The position numbers and the translations under genes are program-made. A stretch of DNA of 52,718 bases, taken from Treponema sp. (GTDB lineage: Bacteria; Spirochaetota; Spirochaetia; Treponematales; Breznakiellaceae). This document shows, in pieces, positions 32,294 to 41,898 of the stretch (within the stretch, counting starts at the first letter, position 1; each line of letters begins with the position of its first letter). The DNA lies in the NCBI GenBank assembly GCA_031256445.1, contig JAIRQN010000038.1:1-52718 (forward strand). The letters run 5' to 3'. Below the pieces are notes generated by a model, which worked only from the letters and a program-made list of their open reading frames with translations, was not told where the DNA came from and ran no database searches.

Positions 32294-32892
32294 CAGAACG
32301 GCAATCCGGACAGGAATCTCACAAAAACCGGAATTAAAATTTTACCGCCTGCCCAAATTGCAGTTAACAGCACAGCGGGGATAATAATGCCTTTCGGAAA
32401 AGTAACGATCTGATCTTTAAAAAGAAGCCGGTTAATTTTGAATAAAACAGGCCGTGAAACCGAATCTACCGCCTGCCAGAAAACATTGTAAATATCGCGG
32501 TTTGTAAGATACGCAATAAGGCGCAGGATTATAATTAAAATAAAAAAACCCAAAATAAAGGATATTACAGACCATAATGACTGAACTATAACAGCCATTA
32601 TGCCGAAAATTGTAATTCTGTTTCTGCCGGAAACAGCGGATAAAATATTCTGAAGCAGCGAAAGAGCCGCGATGCCCGCGACAGGAGAAAGATCTATATT
32701 CGCGAAACGCAGGCTGAAGTTCCTGCGCCACCAGTCAAGATACGGGTCTGTAATGCGGGATAATATTTCAACCGGTTTGCCTGTTACAGCTCCGGCAAAC
32801 CAGGAAATCATGATACGGATAAAAATCAATAATGTATAAATGCCTATCAATGAAATCAAAAAATTAAAAACCGTCTGCACTAAACCCTCCAT
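32293..32892 (-). CDS. YggT-family membrane protein with two YGGT units
   Basis: 199 residues. Two related halves each have a hydrophobic pair around a YGGT core: IYTLLIFIRIMISWF then SRITDPYLDWWR in the first, and a second set with ILRLIAYLTNRD and VSRPVLFKINRLL. Members sit in the inner membrane and are linked to shape or osmotic tolerance; function is not established. The start overlaps the dnaE stop by 13 bases and the stop overlaps the recG start, so it is an operon-internal gene. Confidence 0.85.
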   Translation of the reverse strand: MEGLVQTVFNFLISLIGIYTLLIFIRIMISWFAGAVTGKPVEILSRITDPYLDWWRRNFSLRFANIDLSPVAGIAALSLLQNILSAVSGRNRITIFGIMAVIVQSLWSVISFILGFFILIIILRLIAYLTNRDIYNVFWQAVDSVSRPVLFKINRLLFKDQIVTFPKGIIIPAVLLTAIWAGGKILIPVFVRFLSGLPF

Positions 32893-35800
32893 GCGTCAGC
32901 TACGCACTCAAATTTTTTTATAATGTCAATATCATCATTTTGTAAAAAACCTATACCTGCGCCGGCAAGGATTACTTTTTCTTTTGTTCCGCCGTCTGTC
33001 AGCGGAACATGCAGATATAACTGACAGCCGCCGCTATTATGCGCAAAATAATCCCTGAGAGGAAGCAGATTTTCATCGTTTTCAGCGGCGGTTTCTTTTA
33101 ATCTTATGTGTATTTCCCTTGCTTTTTTTTCGGGCTGTTTTTCAGGTGCGCGCGCCGCAGGTTCTTCTCCCGCAGCGGCTTTTCGCGAAGCGCTTCGGCT
33201 CAGGTAGGGATAATCGGCGATGCTGGAAACCCTGAAAGCGGGTTTTAAAGGATTGCGATCGCCCTGAGGATCTATGCTTCCTTTAAGCGCCATTATTTCG
33301 TCCAGCTTAAGAAGATGACGGCATTCGGCGTAAATCCTTGAAAAAAAGACAAGGTCAATCTCTCCTTCAAAATCCTGCATCACAGCGAATGCCATTTCAT
33401 TTTCATTTTTATCTTTAAATTCCCTGAGCGTTTTCAGGTAACCTATTACCGTATAATTGCCTTTATCCATATTCGCGATATTGGAACTTTTAAGATCCGC
33501 CATATAAAGCCAGGTATTCCTGTGCATTTGAATTTTCTGGTTATTCTCTTCCGTTTCTCTTATCGCGCTGTCAATGTTCTGCCTGTTTATAAAATCTTCC
33601 GCTATAAAACTGTATTTTTCTTTGTCTTTCTGATAATCTATTTTTCCCCGTAAAATCGCGACTTTGTCAACTTCCAAAAAATTCCCGCATTTCTCCCACG
33701 CCGCGGAAAAAAAGGTAACCTCAATTTCGCCGTTATAGTCCTGTAGCGAGGCGAAAGCCATTTTTCCGCCCTTTGATGTGTTAATGATTTTTAATGTTTT
33801 GATTATTCCCACAAGAATGCAGTTTCCTGTAATTATTTTTTCCAGTTTTCCCAGATTAACATTTACTGTTTTATTCCAGATTTCCCTGTATTCATCCATT
33901 GGGTGTCCGGAAAAATAAAACCCCAGAAGTTTTTTTTCCAGATTTAATCTTTCTTCCCTGCCTGCCGGTTTAAATTCCTCATATTTGAATTCGGGTATTT
34001 TCAGATCAGATGGATCTTCAAAGAGATTTGATTGTCCGAATTCCTCATCTTCTTTCTTTTTTAAAGCGTATTCCGCAAGCCGTTCAAGATTCCCGGCAAG
34101 CGTTTCGCGGGTAATTCCAAAACTGTCAAAAGCGCCCGTTTGCACCAAAAGTTCAATTACTTTTTTTCCGGTAATTTTTATATCTATTTTGTCAAGAAAA
34201 TCCGTAAAACTTTTATAAGGTTCCTCCTGTCTCCCGCGCACAATTTCATCAGCGGAAGCTTCTCCTACTCCCTTAATTCCCAGAAGACCGTAAATAATTT
34301 TTCCGTTAACAACTGTAAAATGCTTGCCGGATTTATTAACGCAGGGAGGCTCAACGGAAAGGCCCATCTTTCTCGCTTCGTCTATGCATTTTGAAAGTTT
34401 TTCGTTATCTGCGCTGTTAATTTCGTTTGTCAGGTTAGCTGCCATAAATTCAGCGGGGAAATTCGCTTTCAGATACGCGGTATGATACGCGATTACCGAA
34501 TACGCCGCCGCGTGGCTTTTGTTAAAGCCGTACCCCGCAAAAGGAACAAGCATGTCATAGATGAAACCTGCTTTTGATTCCGGGAAACCCTGCTTTGCGG
34601 CTCCTTCAAGAAAAGGAATTTTTTCCTTTTCAAGAATTTCCTTTTTCTTTTTTCCCATTGCGCGGCGCAGCAGATCCGCCTTTCCCATACTGTAACCGGC
34701 GATTATTTTCGCCACTTCCATCACCTGTTCCTGGTATACGATTACGCCGTATGTTTCTTTTAGAATTCCTTCCAGGCTTTTATCAGGATATGTGATAGGC
34801 TGTTTTCCGTTCTTTGAATCCACAAAACGCGGAATATTCTGCATTGGTCCCGGCCTGTACATGGCATTTAACGCTGTCAGGTCTTCAATTGAACCGGGTT
34901 TTGTCTGCTTAAGGATATTCTGCATTCCTTCGGATTCAAACTGAAAAACCTCAAAACTCTTTCCTTCGCCCAGCATTTTAAAAGTCGCTTCATCGTCTTC
35001 TTTCATATCCTTTACGCAGAAACTGCTGTATTCGCCCTGGCGAAGACGGATTAGCTCTTCTGTATTTTTTATTACGTCCAGGGTTTTAAGTCCAAGAAAA
35101 TCCATTTTAACAAGACCGCAAGGTTCAAGATAGTTCATGCTGTACTGCGTTGAGATCGCCCCGCTCCTGCCGGTTCTGGCATCATCGCGTTCCTGATACA
35201 GCGGAACCAAATCAATCAGCGGATATTTGCCGATAACAACGCCGGCGGCGTGAAGCGATGAATTCCTGTTTAAGCCTTCCAGTTTGCGGGCAAGTTCAAA
35301 AAGTTCAGCGTAACGCGGATCTTTTTCCAGTTCCAGCAGTTTCGGTTCGTTTTCAAACGCGCTTTTAAGCGTAATATCCTGGCCCTGCTGGCCTTTGGGA
35401 ACAAGTTTTGTTATTGAAATCGATTCCGCAAAGGGAATCCCCAATGTGCGCGCGACATCCTTTAATACGGCTTTGGCTCCAAGCGTTCCAAAGGTAATGA
35501 TCTGCCCTACCCTCTCTTTGCCGTATTTTCCGGTAACATAGTTTATTACTTCTTCTCTTCCGTTATTGGCAAAATCAATATCGAAATCCGGCATGGAGAT
35601 GCGTTCGGGATTTAAAAAACGCTCAAAAAGCAGATTGTATTTAAGCGGTTCAATGTCCGTTATGTGAAGAGCATAGGCTACGATGGAACCCGCTCCGGAA
35701 CCGCGGCCAGGGCCAACGGGGATGCCTCTTTCCCTTGCGTATTTTATAAAATCCCAGACAATCAAAAAATAGCCTGTAAACCCCATGCTGATAATTGTAT

Positions 35801-36923
35801 CAAGTTCATATTCGGCTCTTTTCCTTATTTCTTCCCGCCGGTTTGTGTTCAGTTCTTTTTCATAACGCTCCGCAAGCCCTTCTTCGGCAAGATGGCGGAG
35901 ATACTCGTCCGCGCGCGCTGCTTCACCGGACGATGCGCTTTTAAAACTCTCCGGAATGCGGAAATCCGGCAGATAACGCGGCAGCTCCTTTACGCTGATG
36001 CCGGGAACATCCGTTTTACAGCGGCGCGCGATACGCGCTGTGTTTTCAATCGCCTGAGGGTAACCGCCGAAAAGCTGCGCCATTTCATCGCCCGTTTTAA
36101 AGTAAAACTGATCCCCATAGTATCTTTTTCTTTTTTCTTCGGAACGCACTTTACCTGTGCCTATGCACAGCAGAATATCATGGGCTGTATAATCTTCCCT
36201 GTTAAGATAGTGCACATCATTTGTCGCCGCCAAAGGAATTCCTGTCCTGGCGGAAATTCCAGCGACAGCTTCATTAATGTCTTTCTGCGATAGATCGCTG
36301 CCTCTTAACCCTCCCGAGGGAATGCCATGATCCTGAATTTCCAGGTAAAAACACGGTTCTCCGTTTTCGTCATAGCCAAACAGATCGCGGTAATAAAGGG
36401 CTTTACTTTGCGCGTCATCTATTTTTCCTGCCTGAATTAAACGCGGAATTTCCCCTGACGCGCACGCGGAAAGCGCGATAAGCCCTCCGTGATATAAGGA
36501 AAGAATTTCTTCGTCTATTCTTGGCCTGAAATAAAAACCTTCGGTATATGCGAGAGAACAAAGCTTAACAAGATTAAAATAACCTTTCCGGTTTGCGGCC
36601 AGAAGAATCAGATGGTAATACCTGTTTTCATGCTCGGCGCCTTTTTTATCAAAACGCGAACCGGGAGAAACATATACTTCGCAGCCTATAATCGGATTTA
36701 CGCGGAAAATTTTTTTTTCAGTTTCATTTCCGTCTGCATTTTCCACAACGGTTTTTTTACAGGCCTCGATAAATTCCATAGCTCCGAACATGTTGCCGTG
36801 ATCTGTCAGGGCAAGATGAGTCATGCCAAGTTCTTCCGCCCTTGTGACAAGGGATTTTATCGAGACAGAGGCGTCGGCAAGAGAATAATCACTGTGAACA
36901 TGGAGATGGACAAATTCAGTCAT
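32880..36923 (-). CDS. dnaE: DNA polymerase III alpha subunit
   Basis: 1347 residues. The PHP domain starts LHVHSDYSLADASVS with LTDHGNMFGA following; the palm has the catalytic MPDFDIDF; the finger and HhH parts (GYGFNKSHAAAYS) are normal. The protein is longer than the usual 1,150-1,200 residues because the C-terminal side carries two OB-fold segments in tandem (about 1030-1110 and 1155-1235), each with a K-T-L, MAFA, Q-D and G-x-I-x-(L/V)-x-FF pattern. The replicative polymerase acts in the cytoplasm. There is no Shine-Dalgarno; TAAAAT ends 9 bases before ATG. It heads dnaE-yggT-recG. Confidence 0.97.
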   Translation of the reverse strand: MTEFVHLHVHSDYSLADASVSIKSLVTRAEELGMTHLALTDHGNMFGAMEFIEACKKTVVENADGNETEKKIFRVNPIIGCEVYVSPGSRFDKKGAEHENRYYHLILLAANRKGYFNLVKLCSLAYTEGFYFRPRIDEEILSLYHGGLIALSACASGEIPRLIQAGKIDDAQSKALYYRDLFGYDENGEPCFYLEIQDHGIPSGGLRGSDLSQKDINEAVAGISARTGIPLAATNDVHYLNREDYTAHDILLCIGTGKVRSEEKRKRYYGDQFYFKTGDEMAQLFGGYPQAIENTARIARRCKTDVPGISVKELPRYLPDFRIPESFKSASSGEAARADEYLRHLAEEGLAERYEKELNTNRREEIRKRAEYELDTIISMGFTGYFLIVWDFIKYARERGIPVGPGRGSGAGSIVAYALHITDIEPLKYNLLFERFLNPERISMPDFDIDFANNGREEVINYVTGKYGKERVGQIITFGTLGAKAVLKDVARTLGIPFAESISITKLVPKGQQGQDITLKSAFENEPKLLELEKDPRYAELFELARKLEGLNRNSSLHAAGVVIGKYPLIDLVPLYQERDDARTGRSGAISTQYSMNYLEPCGLVKMDFLGLKTLDVIKNTEELIRLRQGEYSSFCVKDMKEDDEATFKMLGEGKSFEVFQFESEGMQNILKQTKPGSIEDLTALNAMYRPGPMQNIPRFVDSKNGKQPITYPDKSLEGILKETYGVIVYQEQVMEVAKIIAGYSMGKADLLRRAMGKKKKEILEKEKIPFLEGAAKQGFPESKAGFIYDMLVPFAGYGFNKSHAAAYSVIAYHTAYLKANFPAEFMAANLTNEINSADNEKLSKCIDEARKMGLSVEPPCVNKSGKHFTVVNGKIIYGLLGIKGVGEASADEIVRGRQEEPYKSFTDFLDKIDIKITGKKVIELLVQTGAFDSFGITRETLAGNLERLAEYALKKKEDEEFGQSNLFEDPSDLKIPEFKYEEFKPAGREERLNLEKKLLGFYFSGHPMDEYREIWNKTVNVNLGKLEKIITGNCILVGIIKTLKIINTSKGGKMAFASLQDYNGEIEVTFFSAAWEKCGNFLEVDKVAILRGKIDYQKDKEKYSFIAEDFINRQNIDSAIRETEENNQKIQMHRNTWLYMADLKSSNIANMDKGNYTVIGYLKTLREFKDKNENEMAFAVMQDFEGEIDLVFFSRIYAECRHLLKLDEIMALKGSIDPQGDRNPLKPAFRVSSIADYPYLSRSASRKAAAGEEPAARAPEKQPEKKAREIHIRLKETAAENDENLLPLRDYFAHNSGGCQLYLHVPLTDGGTKEKVILAGAGIGFLQNDDIDIIKKFECVADAWRV

Positions 36924-36963
36924 TTACATTGTATTTTAGCTTGAAATACAATAATGAACAAGG

Positions 36964-39831
36964 CTACTTCCATCCCTCAGGGAACAGAATCACCGTCACA
37001 GGACCGCCTGCAAGCATATCGCCGCAAAGAGAGCGCACATCGCCTGCTGTTACGGAATTTATTACCTGCGGTCTGTCATTGAGTCTCGCAAGCGGCGTAT
37101 TGTACAGAACGGCTGAATTCGCGTAACTTTGCGCGATGTACAGGTTTCTTTGCAGCGAATTTTCATGCTGTTTAAGCAGCGCCTCTTTCGCTTTATTAAA
37201 AGTATCCGTATTAAGCGGCTGCCGGGTTAACATTGTAATCCTTTCAATAACCGCGGCTGCCAGTTCATCGGCGCGCGCCGGGCTGCAGTTAAAAAAGGCG
37301 TTAATGGTATATTCGCCTGACGGTATCACATTAACTGATGCCCCGCAGGATATGGAATAAACGCCTCCCAGTTTCTCGCGAATCTCGTCCGTAAGCAAAA
37401 TATCAAGATACTCTGTCAGGACAGCGGCAGTCTGGTTTCTTTTTTCGTCAAACTCCGAAGGGCCAGGCGTAAACCACGCCAGAAATACCATGCTCCTTTC
37501 ATCCTGTCCCTTGTTAATGATTTTTTTGGTTTCCGGGGCAGGACGGGTTATAACAGGATCTGTCCATGAGTTCATTGAAACAGCAGCCGGAATTGAAGCG
37601 ATATACATTGCCAAAAGCTCCCGCATCTGGCTTATATCGAAATTCCCGGTAAAAACAAAAGTATAATCAGAGGGATTAACACATCTTTTAATAAAATCAA
37701 GCGCCTTGTCAACCGATACCCTGTCCATGTCGGCAAGTTCCAATGGCATATAACGCGGATGGTTATTATAAATTGTTTTGGTCAGTTCGCGCGAAAAGAC
37801 ATTCTGAGGATCGTCATCCTGATGAATCAAATTCGTTCTGTACTGATCTATCATCGCGGCTACCGCCCTTTCATCCAGACCCGGTTTTGTAAAATACAAA
37901 TGAATCATTTCAAAGAGGGTTTTTAAATCCTTTATTGTGGACGATCCCTGAAAACCCCTGGTGTTGGACGATACAGAAAACGACACGGACACCTGTTTGC
38001 CGGAGAGCTTATTTATCAATTCGGTGTGCGAATACGGGCCTAAACCTGACACGCTGATCATTTCTGACGCCAGTTTTGCGCTTACAATATCCTCAAGAGG
38101 CGCGTTATTTGTTCCGCCGTTTGCGATGGCGTACATGATAATTTCGTTGTTTTTATTGGATGTTTCCCTTAAAATAACCTCAGTTCCGTTGCTTAAAGAA
38201 AGAATTTTGGCTCCCGTCTGCCCGTCTGCTTTCTCATCAATAATTTTTCCGGGTACGGGCGGCCTTTCCAGAAGATCGCCGGAAAGCGAATCAGATTTTC
38301 TTTTTTTAATCTTCGCTTTGGCTGTTTCGTTAAACACGGCTTTTATTTTTTCTTCCGAAGGAAGGTTTTCACTGTCGGCCTGCGGAGCGATTAAAAAAAC
38401 AATGCAGTCATTTGTTTCAAAATATTTTTTTACAGCCGCCGTTATTTCTTTAAGACCTATTGCGGGAAGCATTGAATTTACAGCTTCCATCTCCCATTCA
38501 ATGTCCGCCATATCTTCCCCATGTATAATGTGAGAAGTGAAATTCCTGATATACAGGCGCGATTCCCTTCTGTCTTTCTCTGACAGCTGATTTTCCAAAT
38601 AGGAAACAACATTTAATTTAGCCCTTTCAAGTTCGCTTTCCGTAAATCCGTAACGGCGCATCGATTCCTTCTCCAGCAGAAGTTCTCTGAGCGCCGGCTC
38701 GGCTTCGCCCGCTTTCGGCTGTGTTCCAAGTGTATAAAACCGCGAGTTTGACGACCAGTTCCAGCCTCCGGCCCACGCCTCAATTGATTTCGCGTCCGGA
38801 TCCAATGACAGCTCCGCAAAGCGCCGGCTGAGCATGTCGTCAATCAGGTAATCTATCAAAGAATCGCGGTAATATGCGAGCGTGCCCCTTTTTGAGCCTT
38901 CCTTTTGCCTGAAATAAACTGAAAAGCTTGCGGCTGTAAGTTCGGGATCTGTAATAATCTGCACACGGAAATTATTTTTTTTGGGAGGAGGCAGTTCGTA
39001 CAAGGGCCTGTTAACAGGCTCCTGCGCAGCGGGCATATTAAAATGACGCGCAAGATCAGCCTGCAGCGCCTTTCCGTCAAAATCGCCTACAAAAACAAGC
39101 GCCATATTATCGCTTTTATACCACCGGTCGTAAAACGCTTTTAACTGTCGCGATTGGGCGTTCTCTATTATATGAGAAAGTCCGATTACCTCGCGATCAG
39201 CGTACGCGGAGCCTTCAAAAAGAACCGGCATTGTTATTTTACGAACCCTTTCCATAGCGCCTAACCTTGTGCGGAATTCTTCAAGAACAACAAGGCTTTC
39301 GCTTGCCACGTCCTGCGGAAGAAAACTTACCGCGTATGTCCAGTCGTCAAGGATCGCCAGCGCCTTGTCCGGTATCTTTTTGATTCCGTCTTTTTCTTCG
39401 ACAGGAACGTCAAAATGATAGACTGTTTCATCATAATAAGTGTAGGCGTTGGCATCAGCTCCGAAACGCATTCCCAGCGAGCGCAGGTATTCAATCAGTT
39501 CCAGTTTGGGGAAACGCGCAGTATCGTTAAACGCAAGATGTTCAACAAAATGGGCAAACCCCCTTTCATCGTCATTTTCCAGCACTGAGCCGGCGTTTAC
39601 AACAAGCGCGAGATGGGCCCTGTTTTCCGGACGCTGATTTTCCAGGATATAATATTTCAATCCGTTTGGAAGAGTTCCGGTTAACGCTTTTTCCGTAAGC
39701 GGAATTTTATCACTGCCGTTTCCCAATCCCGCGAAATTACGCGTTTTGTCACCGGCGCATGCGCAGGCAAGAAAAATAATAAATAACAATCCAATAAACG
39801 AAATAATTAAATGTCTGGCGTATATTTTCAT
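36964..39831 (-). CDS. M16-family zinc peptidase, lipoprotein
   Basis: 955 residues. A type II signal (about 8-23, FLACAC) probably lipidates C23. The first M16 unit has the inverted zinc motif H94-FV-E97-H98 (HFVEHLAFNDT), and the distal glutamate lies in SLVVLEEFRTR about 76 residues later. A second, inactive M16 half follows (about 520-950), as in pitrilysin-like proteases. It probably degrades peptides in the periplasm. It begins at ATG 39831 without a Shine-Dalgarno; TATATT ends 6 bases upstream. dnaE follows only 40 bases downstream. Confidence 0.93.
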   Translation of the reverse strand: MKIYARHLIISFIGLLFIIFLACACAGDKTRNFAGLGNGSDKIPLTEKALTGTLPNGLKYYILENQRPENRAHLALVVNAGSVLENDDERGFAHFVEHLAFNDTARFPKLELIEYLRSLGMRFGADANAYTYYDETVYHFDVPVEEKDGIKKIPDKALAILDDWTYAVSFLPQDVASESLVVLEEFRTRLGAMERVRKITMPVLFEGSAYADREVIGLSHIIENAQSRQLKAFYDRWYKSDNMALVFVGDFDGKALQADLARHFNMPAAQEPVNRPLYELPPPKKNNFRVQIITDPELTAASFSVYFRQKEGSKRGTLAYYRDSLIDYLIDDMLSRRFAELSLDPDAKSIEAWAGGWNWSSNSRFYTLGTQPKAGEAEPALRELLLEKESMRRYGFTESELERAKLNVVSYLENQLSEKDRRESRLYIRNFTSHIIHGEDMADIEWEMEAVNSMLPAIGLKEITAAVKKYFETNDCIVFLIAPQADSENLPSEEKIKAVFNETAKAKIKKRKSDSLSGDLLERPPVPGKIIDEKADGQTGAKILSLSNGTEVILRETSNKNNEIIMYAIANGGTNNAPLEDIVSAKLASEMISVSGLGPYSHTELINKLSGKQVSVSFSVSSNTRGFQGSSTIKDLKTLFEMIHLYFTKPGLDERAVAAMIDQYRTNLIHQDDDPQNVFSRELTKTIYNNHPRYMPLELADMDRVSVDKALDFIKRCVNPSDYTFVFTGNFDISQMRELLAMYIASIPAAVSMNSWTDPVITRPAPETKKIINKGQDERSMVFLAWFTPGPSEFDEKRNQTAAVLTEYLDILLTDEIREKLGGVYSISCGASVNVIPSGEYTINAFFNCSPARADELAAAVIERITMLTRQPLNTDTFNKAKEALLKQHENSLQRNLYIAQSYANSAVLYNTPLARLNDRPQVINSVTAGDVRSLCGDMLAGGPVTVILFPEGWK

Positions 39832-39837
39832 ATTTTC

Positions 39838-39843
39838 AATATA
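39838..39843 (-). promoter_or_regulatory. -10 box of the M16 peptidase gene, leaderless geometry
   Basis: TATATT on the minus strand, followed by GAAAAT and ATG 39831. The -35 region is poor; an overlapping TATGAT lies 5 bases further upstream. Confidence 0.45.
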
Positions 39844-39892
39844 TCATAAAAACGCGGTAACCGAAAGCTATTAAAAGCTCATGCTGCGAATT

Positions 39893-39924
39893 ATCCATAA
39901 AAATGTTTTAATAATCCATAAAAA
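39893..39924. repeat. Direct repeat with 21-bp period upstream of the M16 gene
   Basis: ATCCATAAAAA occurs at 39893-39903 and 39914-39924, two helical turns apart, in the 104-bp gap between fliJ and the M16 gene. The spacing suits a regulator binding one DNA face, but no regulator is known. Confidence 0.45.
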
Positions 39925-39935
39925 CCGGCGCTTTT

Positions 39936-40361
39936 TTATTGCGCAAGCTGCCTTGCGGAGGCAAGATCGTCCGCTTCGGCGTCCCTGTAATCCGAGATTT
40001 CCTTTTTATACCCGGTTAAACGTTTTTCTTTTAATTTTTCTATTGCTTTAAGCTCTTTATACGCTTCCAGATACTCGGCGCGCTTTTCCTCGACAACAAT
40101 TTCCGCTTTAGCCGCCTGTTCAGTAAGGTTCTGAGCCTGTCTGTCCAGCCTTATGATATAATTGTCCCAGACAGGCATTTGCAGCGGATCTGTAAACCTC
40201 TGAGCGGCCGCGCCGTGGCGCTTTACAGCGGTTTCCTTTATTTTGTTTTCAATTTCCGCAAGAATGCCTATTGCCTTTCCAAGTTCGTTTTTGCATTCAT
40301 TTTCCCTGAATTCCCTTAAATTCAGGACTTTCTGCAAAGGGCCGAAATCAAATCTTTTCAT
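39936..40361 (-). CDS. fliJ: Flagellar export chaperone FliJ
   Basis: 141 residues, almost wholly a charged helical coiled coil, with the FliJ-like opening KRFDFGPLQKVLNLREFRENE and later AKAEIVVEEKRAEYLEAYKELKAIEKL. FliJ sits in the export ATPase ring as a central stalk and helps engage export substrates. The call rests on the coiled-coil pattern and on position as the last gene after fliI, where it stands in other spirochaetes. No clear Shine-Dalgarno; it starts 9 bases after fliI. Confidence 0.88.
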   Translation of the reverse strand: MKRFDFGPLQKVLNLREFRENECKNELGKAIGILAEIENKIKETAVKRHGAAAQRFTDPLQMPVWDNYIIRLDRQAQNLTEQAAKAEIVVEEKRAEYLEAYKELKAIEKLKEKRLTGYKKEISDYRDAEADDLASARQLAQ

Positions 40362-40370
40362 GCGTATTCG

Positions 40371-41864
40371 TTAAATGACATTAACGCCGGGCATTTTGGA
40401 AAAAAGAGCCGCTACGCTGTTAAGCGCATTTGCCGTGTCCGCTGCCGCAGGCGTTTTTGTTTTTTCAGGCGCTGGTTTTTCCCTGCGCGCAAAAGATGCG
40501 AGCGAAGCGAGTTTCGCGTTGTTGTCTTTCATTTCTTCAGGCGGAATTTCAATCCCCGCTATCTGCGACATTGCTGTAAGCGTCTGCTCCAGAGGAGACG
40601 GCTCATCCATGTCCTGGATTAAAAATTCTTCAATAGGTCCGTGTTTGGCAATCGCGTCGTCGGTAGCCGGGTTTGTTCCCTGACGGTAAGCGCCGATATT
40701 GATAAAATCCTCGGCTTCTGCGTAAGCCGCCATGCTCCTTCTCAATACGCCGGTTACGTTACGTGTCATTCTGCCCGATACGTCAGGCGCGAGGCGGGAT
40801 ATGCTTTTAAGCACGTCAATCGGCGGAAAATGATGGGCCTCGGCGAGCTTTCTTGAAAGGACAATATGGCCGTCCAGAATACCGCGCACCGTATCCGCTA
40901 CAGGTTCGTCCATATCATCGCCGTCAACCAGAATTGTATAAAAACCCGTAATGCTTCCCTTGTCCGAAGTGCCCGACCTTTCCAGAAGTTTCGGCATGGA
41001 ATCGAACATGCTTGGCGTATATCCCCTTTGCGCCGGAAATTCCCCGGAAGCAAGGCCTATTTCCCTCATGGCGCGGGCAAAGCGCGTAACAGAGTCAAAG
41101 AGCAGCATTACGTCATTGCCCTGATCGCGGAAGTATTCCGCGACCGCGGTCGCCACATATGCTCCTCTTAAACGGGCAAGCGGCGGCGAATTGGAAGGCG
41201 TAACAATCAAAACGCTCCGCTCCAGCCCCTGGGGGCCAAGATCCTTTTCTATAAAGTCGTTTACTTCCCGTCCGCGCTCGCCTATAAGAGCGACAACGTT
41301 TACATCCGCAGTTGTGTTACGCGCAATCATTCCAAGCAGCGTGGATTTGCCGATGCCGGAACCGGCGAAAATTCCCAGGCGCTGGCCCTTGCCCACGGCA
41401 AGAAGGCCGTCTATCGCGCGCACTCCGGTTGTAATGCGCTGCGTTACGCGCTTCCTTTTAAGCGGATCGGGCGGACTTGTAAGGGCCGGATACATGCACG
41501 ATGACGCGACATCGCCTTTTCCGTCAATCGGACTGCCGAACGCGTCCAGTACGCGGCCCAAAAGCCTGCCGGATACCGGCACTTCGAGCCGGGTACCAAG
41601 GGCGATTACCCTGTCTCCAACTTCAATTCCATCGGTTTCATCATAAGCCATCAGTTGAACTGTTTCATCTTTTAATCCAACGACTTCGGCCCTTATATGA
41701 CCTTTTCCCTTTGGAACGATAATTCTGCATATTTCTCCGATTACAGCCGAAGGTCCGCGGCTTTCGATCAATAAACCCTGCACTTTAGTGACTTTGCCTG
41801 TGCATTTTATGGGATCTGTCCGCTGCGTGGATGCTATGTATTTTTCAAAAATTGCCGTTTCCAT
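40371..41864 (-). CDS. fliI: Flagellum-specific ATPase FliI
   Basis: 497 residues from ATG 41864, with GGGGGG 5 bases upstream; GTG 41876 is in frame but lacks a ribosome site. ATPase motifs are GIFAGSGIGKSTLLG (Walker A), VMLLFDSVTRFA (Walker B) and the FliI-type RGYTPSMFDSMPKLLERSG. As part of the cytoplasmic export apparatus it energises delivery of flagellar subunits. Beyond the usual end (about residue 452) there is a tail of about 45 residues rich in Ala, Pro and Lys (EKTKTPAAADTANALNSVAA) not normally present. Confidence 0.97.
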   Translation of the reverse strand: METAIFEKYIASTQRTDPIKCTGKVTKVQGLLIESRGPSAVIGEICRIIVPKGKGHIRAEVVGLKDETVQLMAYDETDGIEVGDRVIALGTRLEVPVSGRLLGRVLDAFGSPIDGKGDVASSCMYPALTSPPDPLKRKRVTQRITTGVRAIDGLLAVGKGQRLGIFAGSGIGKSTLLGMIARNTTADVNVVALIGERGREVNDFIEKDLGPQGLERSVLIVTPSNSPPLARLRGAYVATAVAEYFRDQGNDVMLLFDSVTRFARAMREIGLASGEFPAQRGYTPSMFDSMPKLLERSGTSDKGSITGFYTILVDGDDMDEPVADTVRGILDGHIVLSRKLAEAHHFPPIDVLKSISRLAPDVSGRMTRNVTGVLRRSMAAYAEAEDFINIGAYRQGTNPATDDAIAKHGPIEEFLIQDMDEPSPLEQTLTAMSQIAGIEIPPEEMKDNNAKLASLASFARREKPAPEKTKTPAAADTANALNSVAALFSKMPGVNVI

Positions 41865-41898
41865 AAAGCCCCCCACTTTATAAACCGCCTGTTATTTT

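Noticed and set aside
32880-36923. Intein in dnaE as cause of its length
   Set aside because: No splice-junction Cys/Ser plus His-Asn motif; the polymerase motifs are continuous and the extra length maps to the second OB fold.
41191-41646. Plus-strand ORF opposite fliI
   Set aside because: Shadow of the conserved FliI ATPase core; no ribosome site.
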